This document shows, piece by piece, positions 10,519 to 20,725 of a stretch of DNA of 64,000 nucleotides; position 1 is the first letter of the stretch, and each line of letters starts with the position of its first letter. The stretch lies in assembly GCA_032622095.1 (NCBI GenBank), contig CP136064.1, forward strand, positions 177,398,247-177,462,246. Reading direction: 5' to 3'. Source of the DNA: Siphonodentalium dalli (taxonomy: Eukaryota; Mollusca; Scaphopoda; Gadilida; Siphonodentaliidae). The notes beneath the pieces were generated by a model that was not told where the DNA came from, searched no databases, and saw nothing but the letters and a program-made list of their open reading frames with translations. The position numbers and the translations under genes are program-made.

Positions 10519-11764
10519 ACGATACCCATGCCGTCGTAGACACAGCCGCCGACGTCACCATTATCTCTGATAAATTATTTCACCAACTTAGCCCTAAGCC
10601 ACCCCTAATTAAATCCTTACAATTTAATACGGCGGCTCGTGACGGTCACATGGAGGGTATGTTGGTGGGACCCATAGACATTACTATTGGGGAACTCGAG
10701 TGTAGTGAAAATATATATGTGGCACCCATTGAAGATCCCATGCTTCTTGGGATGGATTTTCTCACTAAATATGATGCGAAAATTGGGGCAAATAAGGGTT
10801 CTATCTTCTTGGGAAAGTGTCGGCTTCCTACAATTTCCCCGGAAAACCCAAAAGTGGCTAAAATTTCTAGAATTATAGTCAATCAACGAACCGTTATACC
10901 CCCTCAGTCAGTTGTGTTACTACAGTGCGACGCTGTCCCACCCTTAGCTGATTTTACTATTGAACCGAATCCACATCTTAGTGAGTATGTTTTTCCAACT
11001 TTGCACTCGGGGTATGATCACCCAACAGTATGTTTTGTAAATTCTCATAATTCAGAGGTAACCTTGGATAAATCACAATGTGTGGGTGAAGCTTATGAAG
11101 TTGATGTGATTGAAACCCCCGTCATATCATCCGCACCCAAGCCGGTCGTTGTTCCGGTTGAAAGCTCACCCCAGGGATCGCCTCAAAATAGTTCTGAAAA
11201 TAACCTGGATGGAAACTTGCAACTTCCAGAGTATTTGCAGAGCTTATTTGAGCGTTCTTCAACATTACTGTCAGGAAACGACATAGCACGCCTTAAACGA
11301 CTGCTTCATGCATTTCAGGACGTGTTTGCAAAGGACGAGTTTGACTTGGGTACTTTCTCTCAAATTGAGCACAGTATTCCTCTTCTAGAGGGAGCTCGTC
11401 CAATTAAACAGCCTATGAGGCGAACGCCAGCTTGCTTTGCCGATCAAGAGGAAGCTCATTTAAAAAAACTTTTGATGGCCAAGGTCATCGAGCCCTCTGT
11501 GTCGGAATGGGCATCAGCCCCCGTCTTGGTTAAAAAACGGGACGGTTCTATTCGCTGGTGCATAGATTATCGCGTCGTAAATTCTGTAACACGCAAAGAC
11601 ATCTACCCCTTGCCACGAATTGACGAGTGTCTTGACACACTTAGTGGAAATTCATGGTTTGGAAAGGCAGACTGTTTGGCTGCGTACCATCAGGTTACGA
11701 TGTGTAAAGAAGACCGTGCTAAGACAGCCTTTCTCACCAAATACGGGATTTTCAATTTCATTAA
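10519..11764 (+). pseudogene. pol: Pol segment: aspartic protease and N-terminal half of reverse transcriptase
   Basis: The protease active site reads VVDTAADVTIIS, with the catalytic Asp codon at 10539-10541; DTA replaces the commoner DTG/DSG. The second conserved block, LLGMDFL, lies at about 10744-10764. A linker follows, then RT from about 11360. It has the Gypsy motifs PMRRTP, SEWASAPVLVKKRDG, RWCIDYR, YPLPRID and the catalytic-Asp block KADCLAAYHQV. Coding runs to the TTAA at 11761-11764, where the next element begins. The first ATG is at 10650, but coding continues upstream to the older insertion junction, so that ATG is probably not a genuine start. Confidence 0.88.
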
Positions 11765-13327
11765 CCCTTTGAACCCTGGCGCCCCACAGTGATCGACACC
11801 CTGACCCGGGGCTCCCAGTGGTATGTCCGCTTAAATTAGATAGTTTCTAGTAGCATGGTGTTGATTATGTTCAAATTGCGACACCAGTCTGAAACTTTAC
11901 AGGGTTGTCCCCCATGGATCAGCGATCATTATAAGATCGCGAGACTTTGCCTCGCGACAACTCCTTGGTAACGGTTGCTAGGCAACTACCCGGAATTGAC
12001 TGGAAAATGTAAATATATAGCTTATAGCGTCGTAATTCAACCTCAGTGGTTGCGTTTTTTGATGCAGGTACTACCCTAACGTGAAATTTGAGATATACCG
12101 GACCAGAATAGTGAACCAAATATCCCATTTAAGGGTAGCAACGGTTGCTAAGCAAATACCACAACTGATCGAATGACATAATTGCACTAACCATTCAGTG
12201 GTATGTTTTGCCTTAATTTAGACAGTGTCTAGTCGCATGGTGTTGGTTATGTTGAAAGGGGACACCTACCTGAAACTGTGCAGGCATGATATATGCATGC
12301 ACGGACCACTGATCATTGTAAGATCGGGAGACTTTGCCACCCGATCTCGCCTTAGAAACGGTTACTAGGCAACTACCCGAAATTTGCAGGATAAACGAAT
12401 TCTAGCTTATAACGTTGTAATTATACATCAGCGAATTGCGTTTCGATGCAACCAATATCCTAATGTGAAATTAAGATATACCTGACCATGCGCGAGTAAG
12501 TCAACTTGATATGCGATAGACTTTTTGCTGCATGTGGCACAACAGAGACTGATATTACAGAGACCAGAAACAACGTAATTTCCCGTAACATATCGTGGCC
12601 CCATTGTTCAAGTAAGCTGTCTAGATTGTGTCTACTATACTAACATGTGAAACATGCAACAAAATGTCATATATAGCGCCACATTTAACTTAAACGCATT
12701 TTTTAAAATGAATTATAGTCTGCGCCCATGCGCATATTTTCCTAGCCATTTCTAGCGGGCAGCCAATCCATATAGACACCTTTGCCAGCGCTGACTTCAA
12801 TAGGCCAATTTAAATATATATATTAGTGGGTATGTCGTGTATAAGTACGTTATAAACCATTTATTTGTCATTGCGCTAGTCTGCGCATGCGCGAATAAAT
12901 CAACTTCATATGCGATAGACCCTTCCCCATATGTAGCAGAACACTGGTTAATATACACGAGGGTAATTTAAACTGAAATTGTGTGTCTAAATTACGTCTG
13001 TTCTGTACACACACGGGGAACACGAAATTATATGCCGTAAATATAGCGGCATAGTTCGCTTAAAATATCGTATGTTTTTGTAGATTATATGCTATGCGCA
13101 TGCGCATATATTTCTACCCGATACTAGCGGTCAACCATTCCATACGCACCATGGGCGCCGCTGACATATGTGGAGGCAATTTAAATATAAATCAGTGGGT
13201 CAGACGCTCGTTATACTATATATAAATTTGCTACCGAATCATGTCGTCGCTGCACCGAAATATCGGTGTTACGGGATATAGTCACGGTTCGTTTGCACCT
13301 AAATATCGGTGTTACGGGTTCAAAGGG
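11765..13327. mobile_element. piggyBac-like non-autonomous element in RT
   Basis: The 12-bp inverted ends CCCTTTGAACCC and GGGTTCAAAGGG are bounded by TTAA at 11761-11764 and 13328-13331. TTAA targeting with CCC...GGG ends is the piggyBac signature. The 1563-bp body is non-coding and built of diverged tandem units of roughly 390 bp, seen as repeated CAGTGGTATGT and CATATGCGATAGAC blocks. It splits the RT gene between its two catalytic motifs. Confidence 0.92.
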
Positions 13328-16116
13328 TTAAAATGCCTTTCGGCCTTACTGGAAGCCCGTTTACTTGGTGTCGGGTTATCAATTTGGTATTGCACGGTTT
13401 GAACTGGGATATCTGTTTGGGGTACTTGGACGACGTAGTTCTGATGGGAAATTCGATTCGAAATCACTTGGAAAACATCGAAAAAGTACTATCCCGGTTC
13501 CGAAAATATAACCTTAAACTCAAGCCCAGTAAATGTGTGTTTTTTCAAAAAAGTATTGAATTTCTGGGCAGAATTGTGAGCGAGCAAGGTGTGAAAATGA
13601 TGGAATCATCCGTAGAGGTTGTCCATAGCTGGCCCGTACCCCAGTGTACCAGAGATGTCGAAAGTTTCTGCGGGCTAGTAAATTATCATCGCGCTTTCAT
13701 AAAAAATTATGCAGAGTTAGCACGACCTCTATATGACGTAACTGGTAAGCATAACTTTAAGTGGGACCTTGATCAACAAGTAGCATTTGACAATCTCAAG
13801 CAGGCGTTAACATCTCCACCTGTTTTGGCCCTACCAAATTCAACCGATATGTATATCTTGGATTCCGATGCTAGTAATTTTGCGATCGGTGGGGAATTAA
13901 TTCAAGTCCAAGATGGTCGGGAGAAAGTTATAGCCTATGGCAGTTTTGTGCTGTCCCCACAACAAAGGCGTTATTGTACTACTCGACGAGAACTTCTCGC
14001 AGTAGTACGGTTCACACGTCAATTTCGTCACTATCTGTTGGGTCGGAAATTTTTATTAAGAACCGATCATAGTAGTCTCAGGTGGTTGATGAGTTTCAAA
14101 GAACCTCAAGGGCAACTTGCAAGGTGGTTAGAGGAATTAAGCATGTACGATATGGTCATTGAGCATCGCAAGGGAACTTTGCACTTAAATGCCGATGCGC
14201 TGTCCAGGATTCCTACGGACGGCTCATGTGAAGAGTATTTTCCAGGGTGTAAACTCTCAGATCTCCCTTGTGGCGGGTGTAAATATTGCACTCGTGTATT
14301 TAATAGCTGGACCAAATTTGAAAGTACTGTTGATGATGTGGTTCCCCTAACCAAAGGTTCTATAACATTTTCCGAATTATCTGGGAACCCCACCCCGGCA
14401 GTTCGCCAAGTAGACAGTCAACCGGACTACCCTCTAGGGTTTTTGTGGGAGCCGGGAGATGAGTGGGATAATCCCTACGAACCAATCGGTTATGTCTGTT
14501 CTAACACTGGGTGGACCCATTCTCAGGTTGATTTAGAATTGGTGCAGGAATTAAATCCAATAGTTAGGGTACGGCAAACAACAACCCCGCAGGACACTTC
14601 ACTCCTGGCGAATGTTTGTACGCTGGAAGAACTCACTGAAATCCAGCGTCACGACCCTGATTTATTACCTGTAATTGGGTGGTTGGAAACTGGGGAAGAG
14701 CCCAATGAAGGCGAACTATTTATTAGTAGCCAAGCCACTAAATATATCTGGATCAACCGGCAACGCTTCCTTATAAAGAATAAATTGCTATACAAAGTTA
14801 AACGGGATTCCCAACAAGTCTTGGTTATTCCCCGTAAATTCGCCACTGAAATATTGACCCTCGCCCATGACATTCCTGCTTCTGGCCATCAGGGTGTAAC
14901 ACGTACCCGAGAACGAGAACGTCAAAACTATTATTGGTATGGGGTTAGTGACGATATTGAAACCTTTGTGACTGCCTGCCCCCAGTGTAATCAAGGTAAG
15001 AAGGCTGTTAGACATGCTAAGTGGGAACAGGTATCCTACCACGCTGGGGCCCCTATGGAGCGGGTACACATTGATTTCTTGGGACCATTGCCGGTTAGCA
15101 ATAAAGGTAATAAATATATTTTGGTTATGACCTGTCAGTTTACCAAATGGGTCGAATTCATAGCATTGCCCGATCAGACAGCCGAAACAGCAGCCTTTGC
15201 AGCTGTTAAAGAATTCTTTTCAAGATTTGGATGTCCGCTCCAAATTTTCTCTGATCAAGGGCCATGTTTCGAATCAAAACTATTTAAGACCATGTGTGAA
15301 GCCCTTCAGATTCATAAGGCTCGTACCACGCCATATCGACCATCCTCGAACGGGGCTGCCGAACGCCAGAACCGTACGTTGATGAATGCCGTCCGGTGCT
15401 ATATTGATAAAAACCATAAAACCTGGGATAAATATCTATCGCAACTCGCCGGGGCAATGAGATCGTCGGTACACCGCCTTACTGGTTTCACACCAAACAA
15501 AATGATGCTGGGCCGCGAAGTAAATCACCCGTCAGATCTCGTTTTTAATTTTAATTCTAAAATACCAGAATATGCAAGCGCTGCTGAATATGTGCAAACG
15601 TTGGTAAAAGAATATAAAGACTGTCACGAAATCGCGCGTGAGCACTTGAAGGCTGCCTGTAAGAAAATGAAGCGAGATTATGATGTTAAAATAAATAAAT
15701 ATGAATATAAACTTGGTGATTTAGTATACTTGCTGGATACAGCTACAAAGAAAGGGAAAACCCGAAAACTTTCTCCATTTTGGAAAGGTCCAGGCATCAT
15801 TGCTAAAGTATACACTCCATATCTCTATAAAATCTTCTTTCGGTCCGCCACCAATGTGGTAAATCATGATCGCCTGAAAAAATGTCATGATAAAGTGATC
15901 CCGCCATGGATAACTAAATGTTCAGAGCGCTTCCGAACCACGGGAGAAGTCACACTTGAAAGATCTACCGGCGTTTTTTGCTTATGTCAGAAAAAGTTTG
16001 GTGGGAAATTTATGCTCCAGTGTGATTACTGTAATGATTGGTACCATGGTGAATGTGTAAACATTACTCAAGAAGAGGCCGACCAACTAGATACCTATCG
16101 ATGTCCGAGATGTTAA
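13328..16116 (+). CDS. pol: Pol segment: RT palm, RNase H, integrase and C-terminal PHD finger
   Basis: Coding resumes after the piggyBac-like insert with MPFGLTGSPFTW and the catalytic YLDD (about 13422-13433). RNase H follows, with DSDAS, RRELLAVV, TDHSSLRWL and NADALSR. Integrase has an HHCC zinc module (HDIPASGHQG to CPQCNQGKK) and a DDE core seen as HIDFLGP, SDQGPCFES and NGAAERQNR. It also has the GPY/F-like block KLSPFWKGPGI. The last 45 residues form a PHD finger (15979-16113) with C4HC3 spacing (CLC, CDYCNDWYHGEC, CPRC). PHD fingers often read histone H3 tails, so this may bias integration; that is inference. The 5' limit is set by the insertion; no genuine start lies here. Confidence 0.9.
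15979..16113 (+). other. PHD finger at the integrase C-terminus
   Basis: The zinc ligands follow the C4HC3 order: C-x-C, C-x2-C, H-x2-C, C-x2-C, with a Trp two residues before the His (NDWYHGEC) as in histone-reading PHD fingers. It is in frame with integrase and ends at the pol stop, occupying the place of the chromodomain in chromoviruses. Confidence 0.88.
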
Positions 16117-16473
16117 ATCATAGGGTTCATTCTTGCAATTTTGTAATCCATGACCACAAAAGGCTAGTTGAGATGTTTCACTATACTGTTGTTTCCTATA
16201 TTTCAGTATACGTGAACTATGAGGGATATATAAATTGACTCAGTCAATCCAGGACTGCCAGTCCAACCGTCAGACAGTTCGTCTGCAGCTGAGAAGCTTG
16301 ATAGTGATTCAGTCAATCCAGGACTGCCAATCCGACCACCAGACACTTCGTCTGCAGCTGAGAAGCTAGAAACCTCAACCAAAGACACCTCCACACCTCC
16401 CGTTGGCCTACTTGTAGGACCACCAATCGTTACAGACAGTTCGTCTACAGCGGGATGGGCGGAGATACCAAGC
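16117..16473 (+). other. pol-ORF3 spacer with in-frame 69-bp repeats and possible splice acceptor
   Basis: From 16234 the ORF3 frame is open without an ATG and holds two 69-bp (23-codon) imperfect repeats starting at 16237 and 16306 (DSVNPGLP...SSAAEKL). A period divisible by three, in the ORF3 frame, suggests translated sequence. Just upstream, TTTCCTATATTTCAG (ending 16206) resembles a 3' splice site, so ORF3 may begin on a spliced RNA. An in-frame TAA at 16231 closes the frame upstream. Confidence 0.5.
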
Positions 16474-18999
16474 ATGTCAGGTATGAATTTACCGCCTGAT
16501 ACCGATGAGTCAGACCCCAATCAAATGTCAGTAACTGATATTCAGCACTCGATAGAAGTGCTGCTTGGTTTAACTTTTAATAATAACGAGGGTGAAAATC
16601 CTGATCTCATTGATAAATTACCTGATCTTTCAGTTGCGGAGCCCGTACGGACTCCATCTGTTGAAGGAATGCAGGTAGATTTAATTGAATTGTCGGATAG
16701 ACAACCAAGTTTGACTAAGGATCTACCTGATAGTCCTCTTGGGGAAACCAGTTGCACCCAAGGGATAGATATGCAGGTGGATCCCAACTTAAACTTGGAT
16801 AATATTCCAGTAAATAGTCATCCATTGGAGCTATTAATTGATGAGGCTTTACATCCTCCCACTCGCATTGTTGACAAACAATGTGTCAGATATGGTTTTA
16901 ATGTTGACACTGAGAATAATCCAGTGTCGCAAATTTCACAAGCCTCAATTACTAACTCAATGTCAGACATAGAGGGTCAAAGTCCCCCGAAACCACAAGA
17001 TCGGTGTGTGTTCAGGGATTGTGAGCGGCCTGTTAAGGGTCAGCAGAGACACCATTTTTACAGCCAACATGTAAAACCTTGTTGGTGGCAGTTTGACACC
17101 TATCCTGGGCCTATCCCTACCGTTTTCCGAGTACAAGTCCGAGAAGACTTAATTAACTTTGCTCGGATTCTAATTCCAACTGCTCGGGAGCTGGGTGAGC
17201 AGGAACTGCTTACCCAGTTGCGGAAATTACTAAATGATCAGTGGGACTACCAGGCAATTCCAGTGCCTTGTATTCTGGGGACAATAGCACTTCGGAATAT
17301 TTCCATGTTTGGCACTGACCTGGGGGTTGCCCTTCCAAAAAGCGGGTACAGCATATCGCCCTACATTACGTCCAATGCATGTCTCACTCATTGGCGTGTT
17401 TTAGCGGCTATACTCAATCGACTGCCAGCCAAAGATATTAACTTATTTCAACAGTCTAATGCACATCTTTGGTTAATTGAGATGATGCGGGAACGCATCC
17501 AAAAGGGTCGAATTGGGGAATTGGCTTTAAACGGGGCTCGAAAGAAAGCGTCAGGGTTAACAAGACCTGAAAAGGCCCCTGATGCATTGTCGGCAGCCTG
17601 TATGATTAATGACTTCTACCTCACAGAGCACCAAGTTTTAATCACTCAGGCCATGTCTGTCAAATCCTCTTCCATTTCAGGGGTTAAACCGGTGGAAGGT
17701 CCAACACCACGGCCCAGCCGGAAAGAGAGGCGAAGGGCACGATATAAAACTATTTGTATCGCCCGAGAGCAGAAGTTTTCTGAGCGGAAACTGTACCATT
17801 CAGTTTCCGTTGCTCCGCCGGAGCCTAAGAAACTCAAACTTTCTACCTCATCCTTCACCGCAGTGCCTGTCACCTCCTCTCGGGGCACTGTGCCTACATT
17901 ATCCTTCTCCGCAGTGTCTTACAATCACCCTCCGGGCACTGTGCATAAATCACCCTCCCCCGCAGGGCGAGTCACCTCTGCTCGGGGCCCTGTGTCTACC
18001 CCATCATCCACCGCCGTCTCTTCCACGGTGTCCTCCCTTCCAATACCACCACTCATAAAGTCGCCTCCCGTCCTACCCCGACCCACTTACAAGGCAGTGT
18101 TAACCTCCATGAAAAAGGCTCTTGCACGTCAACCCGGCATCCCCAAACTTAAACTAACCGGGATTGACTCTCATTTTCATTTAGACCGAATGTGCTCGAG
18201 TCATAAATTAAAACCCCAAACCACTGCTTCGGAGGCGATTAGTCTGACTAATGTCCCTGTTTCTGCGGCCGTCACTGTCATCGGTGGCGTGCAAGTATAC
18301 TGTGATCCGGATACTTATCCAGACATTCAAACTTTGCACTGTAATCCACAGTGGAAAGTTGCGGTAGGGTGTCACCCCAAAAAGTTTCGCAAGTTACTTG
18401 TGCCGGCGATGATGGATAAGTTTAAGGAGCTTATAAATCATCCTGCAGTAGTTGCCGTCGGGGAGTTTGGGCTTGATCGCTCCATTAAGCTCTCCGATCG
18501 AGATCTCCTGATGCAGGATGCCCTTTTTCGGCAAATTTTACATCTGGCCCGTCCCACCAACAAACCTATAATTTTGCATCTAAGAGGGCCCTCTGACCAA
18601 CATATGAGTTCGGATGTGAGTTTCACTGCTTTAGAGGCAGTACGCACCGTAACCCATAGGGATCAAGTTATCCACTTCCACTGCTTTTGTGGATCTAAAC
18701 CAATGGTGGATTCTTGGTCTTATCACCAGCCCAACACTTCGTTCGGGTTTACAACAATTTGTGCTGGATTTAATGACGTCCAGCGGGAAGCAGTTAAAGC
18801 CATTCATCCTTCCAAAATTCTTCTGGAGTCGGATGCGCCCCATTTCGGGTCTGTGGGCCGAGCTTTCACTTCCCCCGCCGTCATCGGTGAAGTGGCCGTG
18901 TCATTAGCACGGATCCTGGGTACAAGCCCAGAGGAAGTGTTAGTGCGCTCTACACAGAACGCCCAACGTATTTATGGCATTCAGCCAATCCGCCAGTAA
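16474..18999 (+). CDS. ORF3: zinc-finger-like plus TatD-type metal-dependent hydrolase
   Basis: The 841-residue frame is intact. The N-terminal 170 residues are acidic and low in recognisable structure. Residues 178-199 (C-x4-C, then H194-x4-H199) look like a zinc finger, followed by a mostly helical region to about 400. A basic patch (about 415-445) and a Ser/Pro-rich linker come next. The C-terminal 280 residues resemble the TatD DNase family: DSHFHLD (565-571), VGCHPK, VGEFGLD, ILHLRG, HFHCFCG and LLESDAP supply the expected HxH, Glu, His, His and Asp ligands, so an active metal-dependent nuclease is plausible. No envelope features (signal peptide, transmembrane helix) are seen. It lies directly after pol, in the same orientation and within the same direct repeats. 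The ATG at 16474 is the first in frame, though coding may start earlier. TatD identity is strong; its role in the element is unknown. Confidence 0.85.
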   Translation: MSGMNLPPDTDESDPNQMSVTDIQHSIEVLLGLTFNNNEGENPDLIDKLPDLSVAEPVRTPSVEGMQVDLIELSDRQPSLTKDLPDSPLGETSCTQGIDMQVDPNLNLDNIPVNSHPLELLIDEALHPPTRIVDKQCVRYGFNVDTENNPVSQISQASITNSMSDIEGQSPPKPQDRCVFRDCERPVKGQQRHHFYSQHVKPCWWQFDTYPGPIPTVFRVQVREDLINFARILIPTARELGEQELLTQLRKLLNDQWDYQAIPVPCILGTIALRNISMFGTDLGVALPKSGYSISPYITSNACLTHWRVLAAILNRLPAKDINLFQQSNAHLWLIEMMRERIQKGRIGELALNGARKKASGLTRPEKAPDALSAACMINDFYLTEHQVLITQAMSVKSSSISGVKPVEGPTPRPSRKERRRARYKTICIAREQKFSERKLYHSVSVAPPEPKKLKLSTSSFTAVPVTSSRGTVPTLSFSAVSYNHPPGTVHKSPSPAGRVTSARGPVSTPSSTAVSSTVSSLPIPPLIKSPPVLPRPTYKAVLTSMKKALARQPGIPKLKLTGIDSHFHLDRMCSSHKLKPQTTASEAISLTNVPVSAAVTVIGGVQVYCDPDTYPDIQTLHCNPQWKVAVGCHPKKFRKLLVPAMMDKFKELINHPAVVAVGEFGLDRSIKLSDRDLLMQDALFRQILHLARPTNKPIILHLRGPSDQHMSSDVSFTALEAVRTVTHRDQVIHFHCFCGSKPMVDSWSYHQPNTSFGFTTICAGFNDVQREAVKAIHPSKILLESDAPHFGSVGRAFTSPAVIGEVAVSLARILGTSPEEVLVRSTQNAQRIYGIQPIRQ

Positions 19000-19779
19000 A
19001 TTTCCACATCAATAAAACTACACTTAAATTAGCGGATCGGGCATTCCAAATTAGTTTTCCGGTTTTTATTTGGTCAGTAGAAAACATTCTCATTTTCGAC
19101 CTGTTTCAACTACTTTCCAAATTTAGAGAATGTTTAATCTTTTCAGTCAGTTATTGGGACCATACTGATTTCAAATGTTAAATGTAAATCCAGTCAGTTC
19201 GGTTAGTTTCACGCTGATTTCAAATTTAGTCAGTTCAGTTATGGGGACCATGCTGATTTCAAATGTTAAATGTAAATCCAGTCAGTTCGGTTAGTTTCAC
19301 GCTGATTTCAAATATAGTCAGTTCAGTTATTGGGACCATGCTGATTTCAAATCCAGTCAGTGGGTATTAAAATTGGGACCGCGCTGATTTCACAATTTAG
19401 GGCTTAACTTGTAAATGATTTAAACTGCCCTAACATGACCTTTTATTTCTCGCTGTACGCCAGTAGGTACAGTGTAACAATTTTTTAATTTAAAAAGAGG
19501 GAATAGTGCTGTAATAATGGCCCGGTCGAGTCTATAAATACAGTGCGGGATTCCGGAAGTGACGGAGGAACCGGCACATAAATAGGCCGATCGAAGTCCC
19601 GCAGCTCAGACCGAAACAACAAGACTTATCGACAACACCTGTAATTTAATATTGATTATTTATGATGATTTGTGATCCATTGCCATCGACGTTGATTCTA
19701 CATGTATAATTTGTGAGTATTATATTTCTATTATATTATATTGTAAGCTATTAATATGTAGCGTCTAATTTTTACAATA
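19000..19779 (+). promoter_or_regulatory. 3' region: poly(A) signal, 88-bp repeats, polypurine run and TATA motif
   Basis: AATAAA follows the ORF3 stop at 19011. About three 88-bp units, each with GGGACCATRCTGATTTCAAA, start at 19156, 19244 and 19332. AAAAAGAGGGAA (19492-19503) could be a polypurine tract. TATAAATA lies at 19533-19540 ahead of a GC-richer stretch, as in an LTR promoter. No matching block exists upstream of gag, so a 3' LTR from about 19508 to 19776 (ending ACA) is possible but unproven. Confidence 0.45.
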
Positions 19780-20725
19780 TGTACCCTGATTTCACTCCCT
19801 TCCATTACACTGATTATCCTTTCATATCTTTTGTAAATCAACCATCCATTTGTCACTGAACACTTGATCCGTCGACTATTCTTCCATATCATACATATAT
19901 CTGTCCATTCCAATCTTCTTACATTCGATAAAAATAAATTTGTGCTATTACAACTTTAACTCATGTTTCTTGTCATTTTTCCCATCCTGACAGAATAAAC
20001 AATGGCATGTTCTAGCATTGTAGATTCATAAAACCTTCAAACTTTGTACAATATAAGTTCACCCTCTAGGCTGCTGGACTATTATTGTCCCCCGAAAAAT
20101 TTATTTTTGGGGGACTATAGAAACGGGGTACGTCCATCGCGCCGTGTGTTCGTCCGTCCGTTCGTCACACTTTTGAGTACCTTCATGGTGTAATCATCTC
20201 CTCCTACAGATTTCATCCCAGAGATTTGAAACTTCAGAATATTGTTGCCCATATATTGAAGATGTGCAACATGTATATAGATGACGGAAAGAAAAAAAAA
20301 ATTTGACGGAGTTATTAACCCTTTTCGACTTAGAATATTTCAACATTTTTTAGAATTTTCTGTATGAGGGTACCCTCATGGTGTAATCAACTCCTCCTAC
20401 AGTTTTCATCCTAGAGATTTGTAACTTCAGAATATTGTTGCCCATATATTGAAGATGTGCAACATGTATATAGATGACGGAAAAATTATTTTTTTACGGA
20501 GTTATTAACCCTTTTTGACTTCGAAAATTTCAACATTTTTTATAATTTTCTGTATGAGGGTACCTTCGTGGTAACGTACGGAAAATCCAATTTTAAAGAG
20601 CAGTTATAAACTGTTTTACAAACATCTCCGTTATTTCGTTAATATTACGTTTTTCTAAATATTTTTTTTCTCTAAATACGTATTTCAGAAAAAACACATA
20701 ATCTGAGAAATGTTATATCGACGAA
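19780..20725. repeat. Right copy of the 0.95-kb direct repeat
   Basis: Nearly identical to 1343-2289. Unlike the left copy, it runs on into more of the same repeat family. Sequence crossing its right edge (CGAAATAACGGAGATGTTTGT, from 20721) is the inverted complement of a segment inside the repeat, so 20725 is not a natural end. This suggests the repeat is host sequence present on both sides rather than a simple LTR. Confidence 0.75.

Larger units (their letters stand above)
5763..16116 (+). pseudogene. pol: Pol polyprotein (PR-RT-RNase H-IN-PHD) interrupted by two insertions
   Basis: The pol frame opens at 5763 in the -1 register to gag. It runs to 5958, where a 4.56-kb element has inserted. 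It resumes at 10519 with the aspartic protease, and a piggyBac-like element then splits RT at 11765-13327. The remainder runs to the stop ending at 16116. Each insertion carries a clean target duplication (9 bp and TTAA) and the flanking coding sequence is otherwise open, so this copy was intact before them. As it stands it cannot make full-length Pol unless the insertions are removed from the RNA. Confidence 0.85.
2290..19779 (+). mobile_element. Ty3/Gypsy-like retrotransposon with gag, frameshifted pol and a TatD-nuclease ORF3 (ends uncertain)
   Basis: The interior lies between the 0.95-kb direct repeats and carries, in order, gag (2650-5835), pol (5763-16116, broken by two insertions) and ORF3 (16474-18999), all on the + strand. 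The order protease, RT, RNase H, integrase defines the Ty3/Gypsy type. Removing the two inserted elements leaves about 11.4 kb, long for a Gypsy element. Every coding block is open apart from the insertions, so the copy is young. The true LTRs are unresolved: the flanking repeats lack a CA end, and a polypurine run plus TATA motif sits at 19492-19540 instead. Confidence 0.85.

Noticed and set aside
17646-18058. ORFs overlapping ORF3 in other frames
   Set aside because: Shadows of the Ser/Pro-rich linker of ORF3.
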